Shown: positions 1 to 8,594, numbered from the stretch's first letter. The stretch: DNA of 64,000 nucleotides from an uncultured Oscillospiraceae bacterium (GCA_934589155.1 CAKTNP010000002.1:1-64000), one strand, 5' to 3'. Program-made: numbers and translations. Notes: generated by a model from the letters alone, not told the origin.

Positions 1-60
1 AATTGTGCAAATCCCGATTTGTCGAAATTGTTTTACCATAATGCAGCCCATCAAACAATA

Positions 61-97
61 AAAAAAGTCCACCGTAATTCTATCAAAATTACGGTGG
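61..97 (-). terminator. Rho-independent terminator after tRNA-Leu
   Basis: An 11-bp perfect stem (CCACCGTAATT at 69-79 with AATTACGGTGG at 87-97) is followed, reading the minus strand, by a T run corresponding to the As at 61-66. It ends the tRNA transcript. Confidence 0.85.
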
Positions 98-102
98 CAT
101 TG

Positions 103-189
103 TGGTGCCGGTGGCGGGGGTCGAACCCGCACGGTGTTGCCACCGCGGGATTTTGAGTCCCGTACGTCTGCCAATTCCATCACACCGGC
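103..189 (-). tRNA. tRNA-Leu (anticodon CAA)
   Basis: Read on the minus strand, this is an 87-nt class II tRNA with a long variable arm. The acceptor stem pairs GCCGGTG with CACCGGC, the discriminator base is A, and CCA is encoded at 103-105. The anticodon loop CTCAAAA sits on a CGGGA/TCCCG stem, giving anticodon CAA. The T arm has the usual GGTTCGACCCC form. A consensus promoter lies just upstream and a strong hairpin terminator just downstream, so it is a single-gene unit separate from the tagD operon. Confidence 0.95.
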
Positions 190-224
190 ATATGGACTTT
201 CCAAATCTCTTGGAAAGCCATTTG

Positions 225-253
225 ATTATAACCCAACTCCGGGAAAATAGCAA
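225..253 (-). promoter_or_regulatory. Sigma-70-type promoter for tRNA-Leu
   Basis: On the minus strand TTGCTA (248-253) and a perfect TATAAT (225-230) are separated by 17 bp, about 36 bp before the tRNA 5' end. Confidence 0.7.
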
Positions 254-256
254 GAA

Positions 257-661
257 TTATTTTGGTTCCTTCCCGGTGTGCAGCTCTTCCTTGATCTTTG
301 TGGAGGAGATCTCCGGGGTCCGGGGCAGATACACCACCTCGCACTGGGACTTCAGAAAGTCGAACTTTCCCTTCCAGTCGTCCCCCATGACAAATACGTC
401 GATGTGGTACTTCTCCACATCCAGAGCCTTCTGCTCCCAGCCGCACTCCGGGATCACCAGGTCCACATAGCGGATGGCCTCCAGCATGGACTTGCGCTCT
501 TCATAGGAGAAGTAGCTTTTTTTCTGTTTTTCGTTCCAGTTGAACTCGTCGGTGGACAGGCCCACCACCAGATAGTCTCCCAGGGCCTTGGCCCGGCGCA
601 GCAGATTGATGTGGCCGTAGTGCAGAAGGTCAAAGGTCCCATAGGTCAGTACACGCTTCAT
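257..661 (-). CDS. tagD: Glycerol-3-phosphate cytidylyltransferase (TagD-like)
   Basis: A 134-residue cytoplasmic enzyme expected to make CDP-glycerol from CTP and glycerol 3-phosphate, the activated unit for teichoic-acid-type polymers. The nucleotidyltransferase signature GTFDLLHYGH is at residues 8-17 with the HxGH motif at 14-17, GDDWKGKFD at 93-101, and the second signature RTPEISSTKIK at 114-124. The length matches the TagD family (about 130 residues). It is the last gene of the minus-strand surface-polymer operon, and its start codon overlaps the last base of the preceding TagB/F-like gene stop. The neighbouring CDP-glycerol transferase makes glycerol phosphate the most likely substrate rather than ethanolamine phosphate or FAD precursors used by relatives. 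Confidence 0.93.
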   Translation of the reverse strand: MKRVLTYGTFDLLHYGHINLLRRAKALGDYLVVGLSTDEFNWNEKQKKSYFSYEERKSMLEAIRYVDLVIPECGWEQKALDVEKYHIDVFVMGDDWKGKFDFLKSQCEVVYLPRTPEISSTKIKEELHTGKEPK

Positions 662-1809
662 TATGCTCTCCCCTTTTCATTCAGCTTGTCTATGATCCAA
701 CCGGCACAGCGCTCGGCGGCGTGGCCGTCCTCCCGAAAGCCGTTTTCCTCGGTAAAGCTTCTCCACCTGCAGGCATAGGCCTCCCCATCGAAGGTCTCCA
801 CCGCCCGGGCCAAAGCCTCGTTGCTCTGGGCCAGGGGGAAGGGCAGCTCGCCCAGGGGAAAGTAGAAATTCCGGTCGTTCCGGTAGGTCTCAATGTCCGT
901 GGCGAACTGCAGGCAGGGCTTGCCGCTGAGGGCAAAATCAAACATGCAGGAGGAGTAGTCCGTCAGGAGCACGTCCGCCGCGCACAGGAGCTCCGCCATT
1001 TCGGGATATTTCGTGGCGTCCAGGACCCGGTCCCCGTCATAGGTGAACAGCCCCGCCGACTGGGCCGTCACATTGGGGTGGAGCCGCACCAGCAGGGACC
1101 AGTCCCCGCCGAAGCGCTTTCCCAGGGCCTCCAGCAGGGGCTTCGGCGCCAGGCCGTAGGCGGCGGTGCTGTGGTCCGCCCGGAAGGTGGGCGCGTAGAG
1201 CACCAGCTTCCGATCCTCCGGCAATCCGAAAAATCTGCGGATGGCCCGGGCCGTTTCCTCCTGAGGCCGGAAAAACACGTCGTTCCGGGGCGACCCGTAC
1301 AGGGCAACGGGGCCGGAATACCAGAAGGACCGGTGATACAGTTCCTCCATAAACCTGCTCCCCGCCACCATAAGGTCGCAATGAGCGGAATCCAGACGGC
1401 AGCCCCGGACATACTCCGGCTCCAGGGCCTCCGCCGCGTCGGCCTCGATGCGTTTCAGGGCAAAGCCGTGCCAGGTCTGCATATAATACTGGCCCTTCCG
1501 CTTTCGGCGGTCATATTTTCTGCAATTGTCCACCCAGACCTTGGCCGTGGACAGGGCCAAAATCCGGCCCCAGCCCCGGTAATCCACGGGGCGGATCCCC
1601 TGGGGCAGGGTGGCCGCCTCTTCCGGGGAGGACACCAGCCACAGAAGATCCAGATCCTCTCCGGTATCCAGCAGCGCCTGGGCAATGGCCCGGGGGCTGT
1701 CGGAATAGCCCCGGCCGTAATAACTGGAGAAAACCACCCGGTTTTTCCGCAGGGGCAGCAAGCCCCCCAGGCCCCAGGCCAGATCAGAAACAAGGTTCTT
1801 TACACCCAT
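661..1809 (-). CDS. CDP-glycerol:polymer glycerophosphotransferase (TagB/TagF family)
   Basis: A 382-residue peripheral membrane transferase that should move glycerol phosphate from CDP-glycerol to a lipid-linked acceptor. The family motifs are present in order: WHG at residues 113-115, GSPRND at 172-177, YAPTFR at 205-210, LHPN at 243-246 and TDYSS at 283-287. The length fits the single-unit TagB/primase type; the long TagF polymerases usually carry an additional N-terminal region. The start has a good ribosome site (AAGAAAGGCGG). It sits between tagD and a glycosyltransferase, so it probably decorates or extends the polymer exported by the flippase in this operon. Whether it adds one unit or many cannot be told from sequence. 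Confidence 0.88.
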   Translation of the reverse strand: MGVKNLVSDLAWGLGGLLPLRKNRVVFSSYYGRGYSDSPRAIAQALLDTGEDLDLLWLVSSPEEAATLPQGIRPVDYRGWGRILALSTAKVWVDNCRKYDRRKRKGQYYMQTWHGFALKRIEADAAEALEPEYVRGCRLDSAHCDLMVAGSRFMEELYHRSFWYSGPVALYGSPRNDVFFRPQEETARAIRRFFGLPEDRKLVLYAPTFRADHSTAAYGLAPKPLLEALGKRFGGDWSLLVRLHPNVTAQSAGLFTYDGDRVLDATKYPEMAELLCAADVLLTDYSSCMFDFALSGKPCLQFATDIETYRNDRNFYFPLGELPFPLAQSNEALARAVETFDGEAYACRWRSFTEENGFREDGHAAERCAGWIIDKLNEKGRA

Positions 1810-1830
1810 ACAGGCCGCCTTTCTTCCGCC

Positions 1831-2799
1831 TCAGCCCCGAACCCCGCGGCGAACCGTAAACAGCAGCCGCAGAAGTCCGTACTGACGCAGCTCCAGAAGC
1901 TTCAGCACGATTCGTTTTTTTCTTCCCAGCCGGGAGAGCAGAGGGTTCTTTCCATAGCCGGGATAGTTCTTTTGCACATAGCCCAGAAAATCCGGGAGAA
2001 AAACCGCCTTTGGATCCGCCATCAGCACCCGCTGGGCCGCCAGGAGGCAATTGTCCACTGCAAGGTAGCACAGATAGGGCTCCAACTCCGGCCGATTCCG
2101 GTAAAACTCCCCAACGGACCGCAGTGCGTCGATGATCTCCAGATTTCTGCGGAGATTCTCATGGTGCATAATGGATCCGGGCCGCTGTACGTAATAATAG
2201 AGCCTATCCGGGATGGCCGTCACCGTAGCCCCGGGATAGCACTTGGGACAGGTTCCCAGGTCCTCGAACCAGACCCTGCCGGGAAAGCGGATTCCCTGAT
2301 CCAAAAACAGCTTTCGCCGGGTGATCCGCAGGCAGGCGCTGAAGGGCTGCAGCAGCACCTCCCCCCGGGTCTCCAGGCTGCAGACCTCTCCGAAGGGCAG
2401 GGTTGGCAGCTGGCCCGGAGCCAATTCTCCCGCCGTGTCGTAGTAAAAGCTGAACAGCACAATGTCGCTGCCGGTCCGCTCCGTGACCTCCGCCAGCCGG
2501 GACAGGGCTCCGGGGGCGATGTAGTCGTCGCTGTCGATGAAAAAGAGATACTCTCCCCGGGCCCGCTCCAGTCCCGTATTCCGGGCGGCTCCCAGGCCCC
2601 CGTTTTCCTGGTGGATCACGGAGACCCGGGGATCTCGGGCGGCGTATTCATCGCAGAGGCCGGGGCTTACGCCATCGGTGGAACCGTCGTCCACCAGAAT
2701 GATCTCAAAATCCGCAAAATCCTGGCACAACAAAGACTCCATACATTTGGGAAGGTAATCCGCCACGTTATAAACGGGCACCACCAAGCTCAGCCGCAT
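1831..2799 (-). CDS. Family 2 glycosyltransferase (first copy)
   Basis: A 322-residue GT-A fold glycosyltransferase for surface polysaccharide. It opens with the typical SLVVPVYNVADYL segment, has DDGSTDG at residues 37-43, GAARNTGL at about 70-77 and the DSDD metal/nucleotide site at 89-92. The open frame extends 109 codons upstream, but that part has no family similarity; the ATG at 2797-2799 is chosen because it starts the domain exactly and follows GGAGAAGGGAGAG. It overlaps the upstream flippase gene by 10 bp, so translation is coupled. It is paralogous to the glycosyltransferase at 4080-5063: both share the HQEN/ARNTG/RGEYLFF segments and a YxxVRPGSIM-type tail, suggesting duplication within the operon. 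Confidence 0.9.
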   Translation of the reverse strand: MRLSLVVPVYNVADYLPKCMESLLCQDFADFEIILVDDGSTDGVSPGLCDEYAARDPRVSVIHQENGGLGAARNTGLERARGEYLFFIDSDDYIAPGALSRLAEVTERTGSDIVLFSFYYDTAGELAPGQLPTLPFGEVCSLETRGEVLLQPFSACLRITRRKLFLDQGIRFPGRVWFEDLGTCPKCYPGATVTAIPDRLYYYVQRPGSIMHHENLRRNLEIIDALRSVGEFYRNRPELEPYLCYLAVDNCLLAAQRVLMADPKAVFLPDFLGYVQKNYPGYGKNPLLSRLGRKKRIVLKLLELRQYGLLRLLFTVRRGVRG

Positions 2800-4070
2800 T
2801 CGCTCTCTCCCTTCTCCGGAGCCAGCAGCTCCCGGTGCCGATAGATGACCACCAGCCGGTAGGCCAGAATCAGGGTCTCCGTCACGGACACGGCGCAGCC
2901 CAGGCTCACGGTGGTGATGGTCCTCGTGAGATACAGGGTCAAAAGCATCACAAGATGGCACACGGTGCCGAAGATCACGGAATAGTTGGCGTGCTTCGTC
3001 AGGCCCATGGCGCTGAGCATGGGGAAGCCGCAGATATAGCTGGGCAGAATCACGATACCCACCGGCAGCATGGCCCGCAGGACCTTGCCCGCCGGGGCGA
3101 AGTCCGCGCCGAACAGGAGCCCGCACAGGGGCTCCGCCCAGATAAAGGCCCCGGTGCAGCCCACGATGATAATGGGCATGGCAATGGTCAGAACCTTTTT
3201 CACCAGCTTAAAGTCCCGGTTCTTCACCATGTAGGGATACAGGCTGTCGGACACGGGAGACAGGGCGTTTTTGCCGGTGGTGATGAGCTTATCCGCCGAG
3301 GTGTACAGGCCCGTGGCGGCGCCGCCGGCGGTCATGATGTCCAAAAGCACCGTGTTGAAGGCGGTGTAGGCCGTGGTGGCGATCCGGGAATAGAAGAAGG
3401 TGGAGGCCCGGCGGAACAGGGTGCCCACGTCCTTCTTCGTCACCTTGGCAAAACGGATGCCCATGCGCCGGTGCAGGTGCCAGAAGGCCCCCAGCAGGGC
3501 GAAGAAATTGCCGATGATATTTAGGGTGGGCACCACCAACAGATCCTCCGGCGTTTTCAGGAACAGAAAAATGGCCACGGTGAAAAACAGGCGGATCAGC
3601 ACCGTCCGCACGGTAATGGCCGTCATTTTCTCCAATCCCCGGTACAGATAGTCCGGGATCATGGAGGTCAGGGCCGTGGACAGGAAGGTCAAAAGGAACA
3701 GGGTCCGCTTTTCCTGCCAGGCGGGGATCACCCGGCACAGCACCGTCAGCACCAGGGCCGAGGCCAGGGACAGGAACACCTTGCAGATGGTAACGCCGGT
3801 GAAGATTCGGTTCAGTGCCTCCGGGTCCTCCCGCCGCCGGGAGACCTCCTCCGTGGCGGAGAGCAGGAAGCCGAAGTCAATGACCAGCTGGAAATAGACC
3901 ATCACCGCCGTGGCGGCCCCCAGATAGCCGTAAATGGCGGGGCCCAGGATCCGGGTCTCATAGGGGACTGCCGCCAGGCTCAGGATACTGCTGGAAAACT
4001 GCAGGATGTAGAGCATCACCGTGTTCTTGAGCAGTATGCCCCGCTTGCTGTTGAGATGGATTCGATTCAT
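2790..4070 (-). CDS. Polysaccharide flippase (MOP superfamily, Wzx-like)
   Basis: A 426-residue integral membrane protein with about twelve to fourteen hydrophobic segments, matching the length and pattern of Wzx/RfbX flippases that move undecaprenyl-linked oligosaccharide units across the membrane. The N-terminus (GILLKNTVMLYILQFSSSILSL) and the ETRILGPAIYGYLG segment, with its conserved arginine and GxxxYG turn, are typical. It lies between the two glycosyltransferases and upstream of tagB/F and tagD, so its cargo is probably the product of these enzymes. The 3' end overlaps the next gene start. Confidence 0.9.
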   Translation of the reverse strand: MNRIHLNSKRGILLKNTVMLYILQFSSSILSLAAVPYETRILGPAIYGYLGAATAVMVYFQLVIDFGFLLSATEEVSRRREDPEALNRIFTGVTICKVFLSLASALVLTVLCRVIPAWQEKRTLFLLTFLSTALTSMIPDYLYRGLEKMTAITVRTVLIRLFFTVAIFLFLKTPEDLLVVPTLNIIGNFFALLGAFWHLHRRMGIRFAKVTKKDVGTLFRRASTFFYSRIATTAYTAFNTVLLDIMTAGGAATGLYTSADKLITTGKNALSPVSDSLYPYMVKNRDFKLVKKVLTIAMPIIIVGCTGAFIWAEPLCGLLFGADFAPAGKVLRAMLPVGIVILPSYICGFPMLSAMGLTKHANYSVIFGTVCHLVMLLTLYLTRTITTVSLGCAVSVTETLILAYRLVVIYRHRELLAPEKGESECG

Positions 4071-4079
4071 GGAAATACC

Positions 4080-5063
4080 TCATTTCCCGGCGTTCTTCAG
4101 CCGGAACAAAAGCGCCAAAAGCCCATAGCACCGGGCCTCCAGCAGAAGATAGGCCAGCCGCTGGCTGCCGGGAAACACACCGGGCTTTGCCAGAGACCGA
4201 TAATCCGGAAACTCTTTTTGCAGAGTCTGCCGGAAGGTTTTCAAAAGGGGATGCCTGGGATCCGCCTGCAGGACCCGCACCGAGGCCGCGATATACAGGT
4301 GCTCCACCATAAGGCGGCACAGCTCCCGGCGATAGGCGTCAAACAGGCCCTTTTCCCGATACCAGCCCAGCAGGTCCTGAAACGCGTCCAGGATCTCCCG
4401 GTTCCGCTCCACGTTGCCGTTTCGCATAATGGAGCCGGGTCGGACCAGATACCGGTATAGAGGCTCCTCCAGGGTCACGACGGAATCTGCCAGGGCGAAG
4501 AGCTTCTGGCTGGTGCGGATGTCCTCATACCAGACCTTGGTGGGATACAAAATGCCGGAAGCCAGGAAAAACTCCCGCCGCCAGATCCGGGCCCAGGCCG
4601 CAGGCAGTGACCGGAGAAACTCCGGATGCTCCTTCAGGGTAAAGGGGCCGTCATAGTGCCGGGAGGTCTCAATCCTGCGGAGCGTCCCGGCCCCGTCGTC
4701 CTGGTCCATGGGGAAGGAGTAAATGTCGGCGTGGGTCCTGTCGATCTCCCGGGACAAAAGGGTCAGGCTTTGGGGGGCAATGGTATCGTCGCTGTCCACG
4801 AAGAACAGGTACTCTCCCCTGGCCGCCGCCAGGCCCGTATTCCGGGCGCCGCCCAGGCCCTTGTTCTCCTGGTGGATGACCCGGATCAGGTCCGGGTGCC
4901 GGGCGGCGTTCTCGTCGCAGATGGCCCCGCTTTTCCCGTCGGTGGAGCCGTCGTCCACCAGCAGGATCTCGCAGTCGGCACAGTCGCAGGCCAGGACGGA
5001 ATCGATGCACTTCTGCACAAACTCCGCCACATTGTACACGGGAATCACAATACTAAAGCGCAT
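4080..5063 (-). CDS. Family 2 glycosyltransferase (second copy)
   Basis: A 327-residue GT2 enzyme, paralogue of the protein at 1831-2799. Landmarks are SIVIPVYNVAEF at the N-terminus, DDGSTDG at residues 37-43, GGARNTGL at about 71-78, and DSDD at 90-93. The C-terminal half has no membrane segments, so it acts at the cytoplasmic face on a lipid-linked acceptor. Ribosome site AGGTTGATC precedes the ATG. It follows the Wzy-like gene by 4 bp and precedes the flippase by 9 bp, so all are one transcript. Donor and acceptor sugars cannot be predicted. Confidence 0.9.
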   Translation of the reverse strand: MRFSIVIPVYNVAEFVQKCIDSVLACDCADCEILLVDDGSTDGKSGAICDENAARHPDLIRVIHQENKGLGGARNTGLAAARGEYLFFVDSDDTIAPQSLTLLSREIDRTHADIYSFPMDQDDGAGTLRRIETSRHYDGPFTLKEHPEFLRSLPAAWARIWRREFFLASGILYPTKVWYEDIRTSQKLFALADSVVTLEEPLYRYLVRPGSIMRNGNVERNREILDAFQDLLGWYREKGLFDAYRRELCRLMVEHLYIAASVRVLQADPRHPLLKTFRQTLQKEFPDYRSLAKPGVFPGSQRLAYLLLEARCYGLLALLFRLKNAGK

Positions 5064-5067
5064 GGGA

Positions 5068-6537
5068 TCAACCTGCCTTTATCTCCGTTTTGGGATACTT
5101 TCTCAGCTTCACCAGATAGTACACCACCGCCAGCACCACCGAGAAATAGATGGAACCGTTAGGCCGCCGCAGCACCCCGGCGGTGCAGTAAGAGTGGATC
5201 AGATACATAATAAGGGCAATGCCCCAGCCCGCGGATTCCAGGGTGAAATAGGTCCTGAAATCCCGGATCAAAGCCTTGACGATCAGCACCACGAAATACA
5301 GCAGGAACAGCAGCATAGCCGCCAGGCCGATGGCCCCATAGAGGAAATAGATACCGTGGAAGTCGTTTTCTACGTCATAGGTGTTCTTCCCCACAGTGAA
5401 CCGGCTCAGCTCCACGCCGAAGAGCCTTGCGGAGAAGGGGGACTGGTCCATAAGCAGCCGCCCGAACTGGAGCTTCCGGGGCCGGAGGGCCGTAATGGTC
5501 TTGATGTCCCAGGAATAGTCGTACATTTCAATGGTCCGCTTGGCGCCGAATATCTCTACAAAGTCGGGAGCATAGGTCTCATAGATGGGGGTCAGGGCCT
5601 CCACCCACAGGGCCTTCCGCCGCTCCAACTCCTCCGGGCTCAGATCCTCGTCCTGCTCCGGAAGGGTGCAGTCCTTCAACAGACCGTCGATTCGTTCCTG
5701 CCGGTCCGTCTGAACCTTCTCATAGCTCTTCTGGTGCTGGACCATGGGAGACAGGGGCATAAAGCCCAGAAACACGATGGTCACGGCAAAAAAGGCGCAG
5801 GCCCGCCGCCAGTCCCCGGGCCGGATCAGGATCATGGACAGGCCCAGGCCGAAGCCCGCCGCCGCCAGGCCCAGATAGCACAGCCGGGTGCCCGTGAGAT
5901 ACAGGTCCAGGAAGCCGGCCAGCAGCACCACCCAGAACAGGGGGCTCCTCAGCCCCCTGCGGCGATACAGCAAAGAGCAGGCCACGGGGACCAGGGCCGT
6001 CAGGATGGCGCTCTGGCTGTTGGGAAAATAGAACCAGCCCGTGACGCCCAGGCCGTCGGCGTAGGTGGTCCGCATGGTGCCGGTGAGCCAGGACAGCAGG
6101 ATGGACAGGAGAATCACCACCAGATTCGTTAAAAAGCCGTAGGTAATGGCCCGATAGCAATCCTCATTTTCCCGCAGGAAGGTAATGAAACACAGGGTCA
6201 GAAAGGGCAGCTGGATCACCCGGATATAGTTGGTCAAATCCCCCACGGGGTCCTGATAGCCGAACTGCCAGGCGGCGAACACATGGCCCGCCCACAGCAG
6301 GGCCATTACGGCGGCGGCGATCCAATAGATCTTTTTCCGCCGGGACAGGCTGAAGCCCAGGACCAGAGCCGCCCCGAAAAAGCCCAGACGCAGGGCCAGG
6401 GTGATAGCGCCGCTCAGGTTCCGCTCCAGCACCCAATAGGACAGAATGTCCATAAAGGGCTGGATCAGCAGGAGAAGAAACACGATCAAAGGCAGCCGCT
6501 TCACAAGAGCCTGCCGGAATTGGGATTCTTTTTTCAT
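5068..6537 (-). CDS. O-antigen ligase/Wzy polymerase-like membrane protein (downstream copy)
   Basis: A 489-residue polytopic protein with about ten to twelve membrane segments and a long hydrophilic loop at roughly residues 250-370, the topology of Wzy polymerases and WaaL-type ligases. The frame continues upstream, but the ATG at 6535-6537 overlaps the stop of the previous gene as ATGA and begins the conserved segment KRLPLIVFLLLLIQPFMDILSYW. It is a tandem paralogue of the next upstream gene: both contain QPFxDxLSYW, DPxGDLTNxxRxxQLP, a TRLxYxxL segment and the NDFHGIYxLxGAxGLA motif before the last helices. Role inferred: polymerisation or ligation of the units moved by the flippase. Confidence 0.82.
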   Translation of the reverse strand: MKKESQFRQALVKRLPLIVFLLLLIQPFMDILSYWVLERNLSGAITLALRLGFFGAALVLGFSLSRRKKIYWIAAAVMALLWAGHVFAAWQFGYQDPVGDLTNYIRVIQLPFLTLCFITFLRENEDCYRAITYGFLTNLVVILLSILLSWLTGTMRTTYADGLGVTGWFYFPNSQSAILTALVPVACSLLYRRRGLRSPLFWVVLLAGFLDLYLTGTRLCYLGLAAAGFGLGLSMILIRPGDWRRACAFFAVTIVFLGFMPLSPMVQHQKSYEKVQTDRQERIDGLLKDCTLPEQDEDLSPEELERRKALWVEALTPIYETYAPDFVEIFGAKRTIEMYDYSWDIKTITALRPRKLQFGRLLMDQSPFSARLFGVELSRFTVGKNTYDVENDFHGIYFLYGAIGLAAMLLFLLYFVVLIVKALIRDFRTYFTLESAGWGIALIMYLIHSYCTAGVLRRPNGSIYFSVVLAVVYYLVKLRKYPKTEIKAG

Positions 6538-7997
6538 ACGTTGACCTCGTTTTTGCAGGATCGGGAGGCGCCGGACCGGGAAAGGGTCAGCAGCGTCGCC
6601 AGGATCGCCCCCATGTAAAAGGCGGCGTTGGGCCGGCGCAGCACGCCGGAGGTGAAATAGACATGGGCCAGGCAGCAGATCAGAGCCGTGCCGAAGGCGC
6701 CCATATCCAGGGTAAAGCCGGTTTTGAAGCCCCGGACCAAGGACCATGCCACGGGGACCATGCACCCCGCCAGGAACAGGAGCAGCAGGGCCAGGCCCAC
6801 GGCGCCGCAGAGATAATAGATCCCGTGGAAGTCGTTTTCCGCGTCATAGCTCCGGCCGTCGTAGGCGGTTTCCGCCCACTCAATGCCGAAGATCCGGCTG
6901 CCCGGGTCCTCCTCCAAAAGCATACTGTTGTAGTTCCGCTTTTCCCGGCGCACGTCGCAGATGTCCCCGGCGTCGGTGGAGTTTCCGTAGACCTCCGCCG
7001 TCCGGGCCAGACCGAAACGGCCCGTGGGTCCCGGCAGATAGGTTTCATAGGCGGACCGCAGAGAGGCCAGCTCCAGCGCCTGTCCGGTCAGGCCCTCCGC
7101 CTCCGCCCGGGCCCTGTCCTCCGCCACCATGGCGTCGATGTCCTGCTGCTTGAGGATCTTGTTGGCCGCCACCTGCTGGTTGTTGCGGTACATGGGGCTC
7201 AGCCGGAACCCGCCCAAGGCCAGGCAGGCGCAGAGGATCAGCGCCAGGGCCGCCCGGCCCGAGGGGACCTTTCCCGTCCACTTCTGAACCAAGAAGGTCA
7301 AGGCCAGGGCCAGGGCCGTGCCGAACAGGGCGGCGTAGGTCAGCCGGGTGGCGTAGAAATAGAGCATCCCCAGAAAGACGATCCCGGCTCCCAGAATCCA
7401 AAAGGGGTTATAGTTCTTCCGCTCCGCCGTGTAGGCAATGGCCACCGGCACCAGCATGCTCAAAATGGCGCTCTGGGAACTGGTGTTGCTGAACCAGCCC
7501 AGCACGCCGATGGATTTGTTGGCGTAGGTATAGGGATTGGTCTTGGTGACCACGCTGAGAAGCTCCACCGCCAAAATCACCAACAGGCTCCCCACGAAGC
7601 CCCGCTTCACGGCCTCCAGGCACCGGGGCTCCCGTTTCAAAAACGTCACAAAAGCCAGTGCCGTCAGGGGCAGCTGGTAGATCCGGACCAGGTTGGTCAG
7701 GTCCCCTATGGGGTCCAGATACCCCTTCTGCCGGCAATAGAGCATATGGGCCAGGGTAAAGGCCCCCAGCACCGCCGCCGTCAGATAGTAGCTCCGCCGC
7801 CGGTCCGTCATCAAAAAGCCCAGCAGCACCATGGCCGCCAGAAGCCCCAGCCGCAGAATGAGGGTCAGCCGGTTGGAAAATCCGCCCACATCCATCCAAT
7901 AGGACAGCACGTCCAGAAAGGGCTGGATCAGGCACAACAAAAATACCAATAGCGGAAGCCGTTCCCGGCTCCCCCGCAAAATAGGCTGCTGCCGCAT
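6534..7997 (-). CDS. O-antigen ligase/Wzy polymerase-like membrane protein (upstream copy, first gene of operon)
   Basis: A 487-residue polytopic protein, tandem paralogue of the protein at 5068-6537. The start at 7995-7997 is chosen over one 11 codons earlier because a perfect AGGAGG lies six bases before it. Conserved points are QPFLDVLSYW near residue 35, DPIGDLTNLVRIYQLP, a long extracytoplasmic loop and NDFHGIYYLCGAVGLA near the C-terminus. Two such proteins in tandem are unusual in one cluster; one could polymerise and the other transfer the polymer to a carrier or wall. It is the promoter-proximal gene of the seven-gene operon. Confidence 0.82.
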   Translation of the reverse strand: MRQQPILRGSRERLPLLVFLLCLIQPFLDVLSYWMDVGGFSNRLTLILRLGLLAAMVLLGFLMTDRRRSYYLTAAVLGAFTLAHMLYCRQKGYLDPIGDLTNLVRIYQLPLTALAFVTFLKREPRCLEAVKRGFVGSLLVILAVELLSVVTKTNPYTYANKSIGVLGWFSNTSSQSAILSMLVPVAIAYTAERKNYNPFWILGAGIVFLGMLYFYATRLTYAALFGTALALALTFLVQKWTGKVPSGRAALALILCACLALGGFRLSPMYRNNQQVAANKILKQQDIDAMVAEDRARAEAEGLTGQALELASLRSAYETYLPGPTGRFGLARTAEVYGNSTDAGDICDVRREKRNYNSMLLEEDPGSRIFGIEWAETAYDGRSYDAENDFHGIYYLCGAVGLALLLLFLAGCMVPVAWSLVRGFKTGFTLDMGAFGTALICCLAHVYFTSGVLRRPNAAFYMGAILATLLTLSRSGASRSCKNEVNV

Positions 7998-8032
7998 ATA
8001 CGCCTCCTGAAAGTCAAACAAAATCAGCATAT

Positions 8033-8061
8033 ATTATAATACCCGGGACTGACTCTGTCAA
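8033..8061 (-). promoter_or_regulatory. Consensus promoter of the surface-polymer operon
   Basis: Perfect TTGACA (8056-8061) and perfect TATAAT (8033-8038) on the minus strand, 17-bp spacer, about 35 bp before the first gene. A fully consensus promoter suggests strong constitutive expression. Confidence 0.9.
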
Positions 8062-8119
8062 TAAAAGCCGGAAACCGGCAAAAGGGTCCAATTTTTCAGG
8101 CAAAGACCGGGTAAGTCTC

Positions 8120-8148
8120 TTTTCAATCCCGCTTTCCTATGCTATAAT
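8120..8148 (+). promoter_or_regulatory. Promoter of the DUF4236 gene
   Basis: TTTTCA (8120-8125), 17-bp spacer, perfect TATAAT (8143-8148), followed by AAAAGGAGCG ribosome site and the ATG at 8178. Confidence 0.7.
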
Positions 8149-8177
8149 GAAAAAAATGAAAAAAGGAGCGCGAGCAC

Positions 8178-8531
8178 ATGGGTCTCAGATTTCGCAAGAG
8201 CATCAAGGTGGGGGATCACTCCCGGGTCACGGTGAGCAAGTCCGGCGTAGGCTTCAGCACCGGTGTCAAGGGTGTGCGCTTCACCCGCACCGCAAACGGC
8301 AGAAATAAGGTCTCCACCAGCATTCCCGGCACGGGTCTTTCCTATGAAAAGTACATAGGCGGGAAAAAATCCGGGAAGAAGAGCGCGGGCTCCGGCGGAA
8401 GCAATACCGTGGCTATTGTAGCCATCGTGGCGGCGGCCGTGGTCATCGTTCTGCTGGTGGTGCTGTATCTGTTCGTCTCCGGCAAGCTGACCCCGGAAAT
8501 GGTGAACTCCGCGAAGGACCTTCTGAACTGA
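8178..8531 (+). CDS. DUF4236 domain membrane-anchored protein
   Basis: A 117-residue protein. The first 55 or so residues are a DUF4236 domain: MGLRFRKSIKV, then VSKSGVGFSTGVKG and the closing IPGTGLSY motif, a small beta-rich module of unknown function. A Gly/Ser/Lys-rich linker follows (about 60-74), then one strong membrane helix (about 76-103) and a short tail. The N-terminal domain is expected to be cytoplasmic with a C-terminal anchor. It is a monocistronic plus-strand gene between two minus-strand blocks, with its own promoter and terminator. Its stop codon lies inside the first unit of a three-copy 23-bp repeat. Confidence 0.85.
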   Translation: MGLRFRKSIKVGDHSRVTVSKSGVGFSTGVKGVRFTRTANGRNKVSTSIPGTGLSYEKYIGGKKSGKKSAGSGGSNTVAIVAIVAAAVVIVLLVVLYLFVSGKLTPEMVNSAKDLLN

Positions 8532-8592
8532 TCTTTCCCAGCATACTGAACTAATCTCTTCCAGCAAATTGAACTGATCTCTTCCAACATAT
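8524..8592 (+). repeat. Three tandem 23-bp units at the gene end
   Basis: Units 8524-8546, 8547-8569 and 8570-8592 all begin TGAACT(G/A)ATCT and continue with a TTCCxxCA core. The first unit contains the last codons and stop of the DUF4236 gene, so the repeat has grown out of the coding end into the 3' UTR just before the terminator. Confidence 0.85.
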
Positions 8593-8594
8593 CA

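Noticed and set aside
103..470. Plus-strand frame across the tRNA and tagD
   Set aside because: Overlaps a well-folded tRNA and is antisense to tagD.
2800..3126. Upstream extension of the first glycosyltransferase frame
   Set aside because: The extra 109 codons overlap the flippase gene and show no family similarity, whereas the ATG at 2799 has a good ribosome site and starts the domain.
8524..8592. Three regular repeats considered as a CRISPR start
   Set aside because: The 23-bp units are contiguous without spacers, and no cas genes are near.
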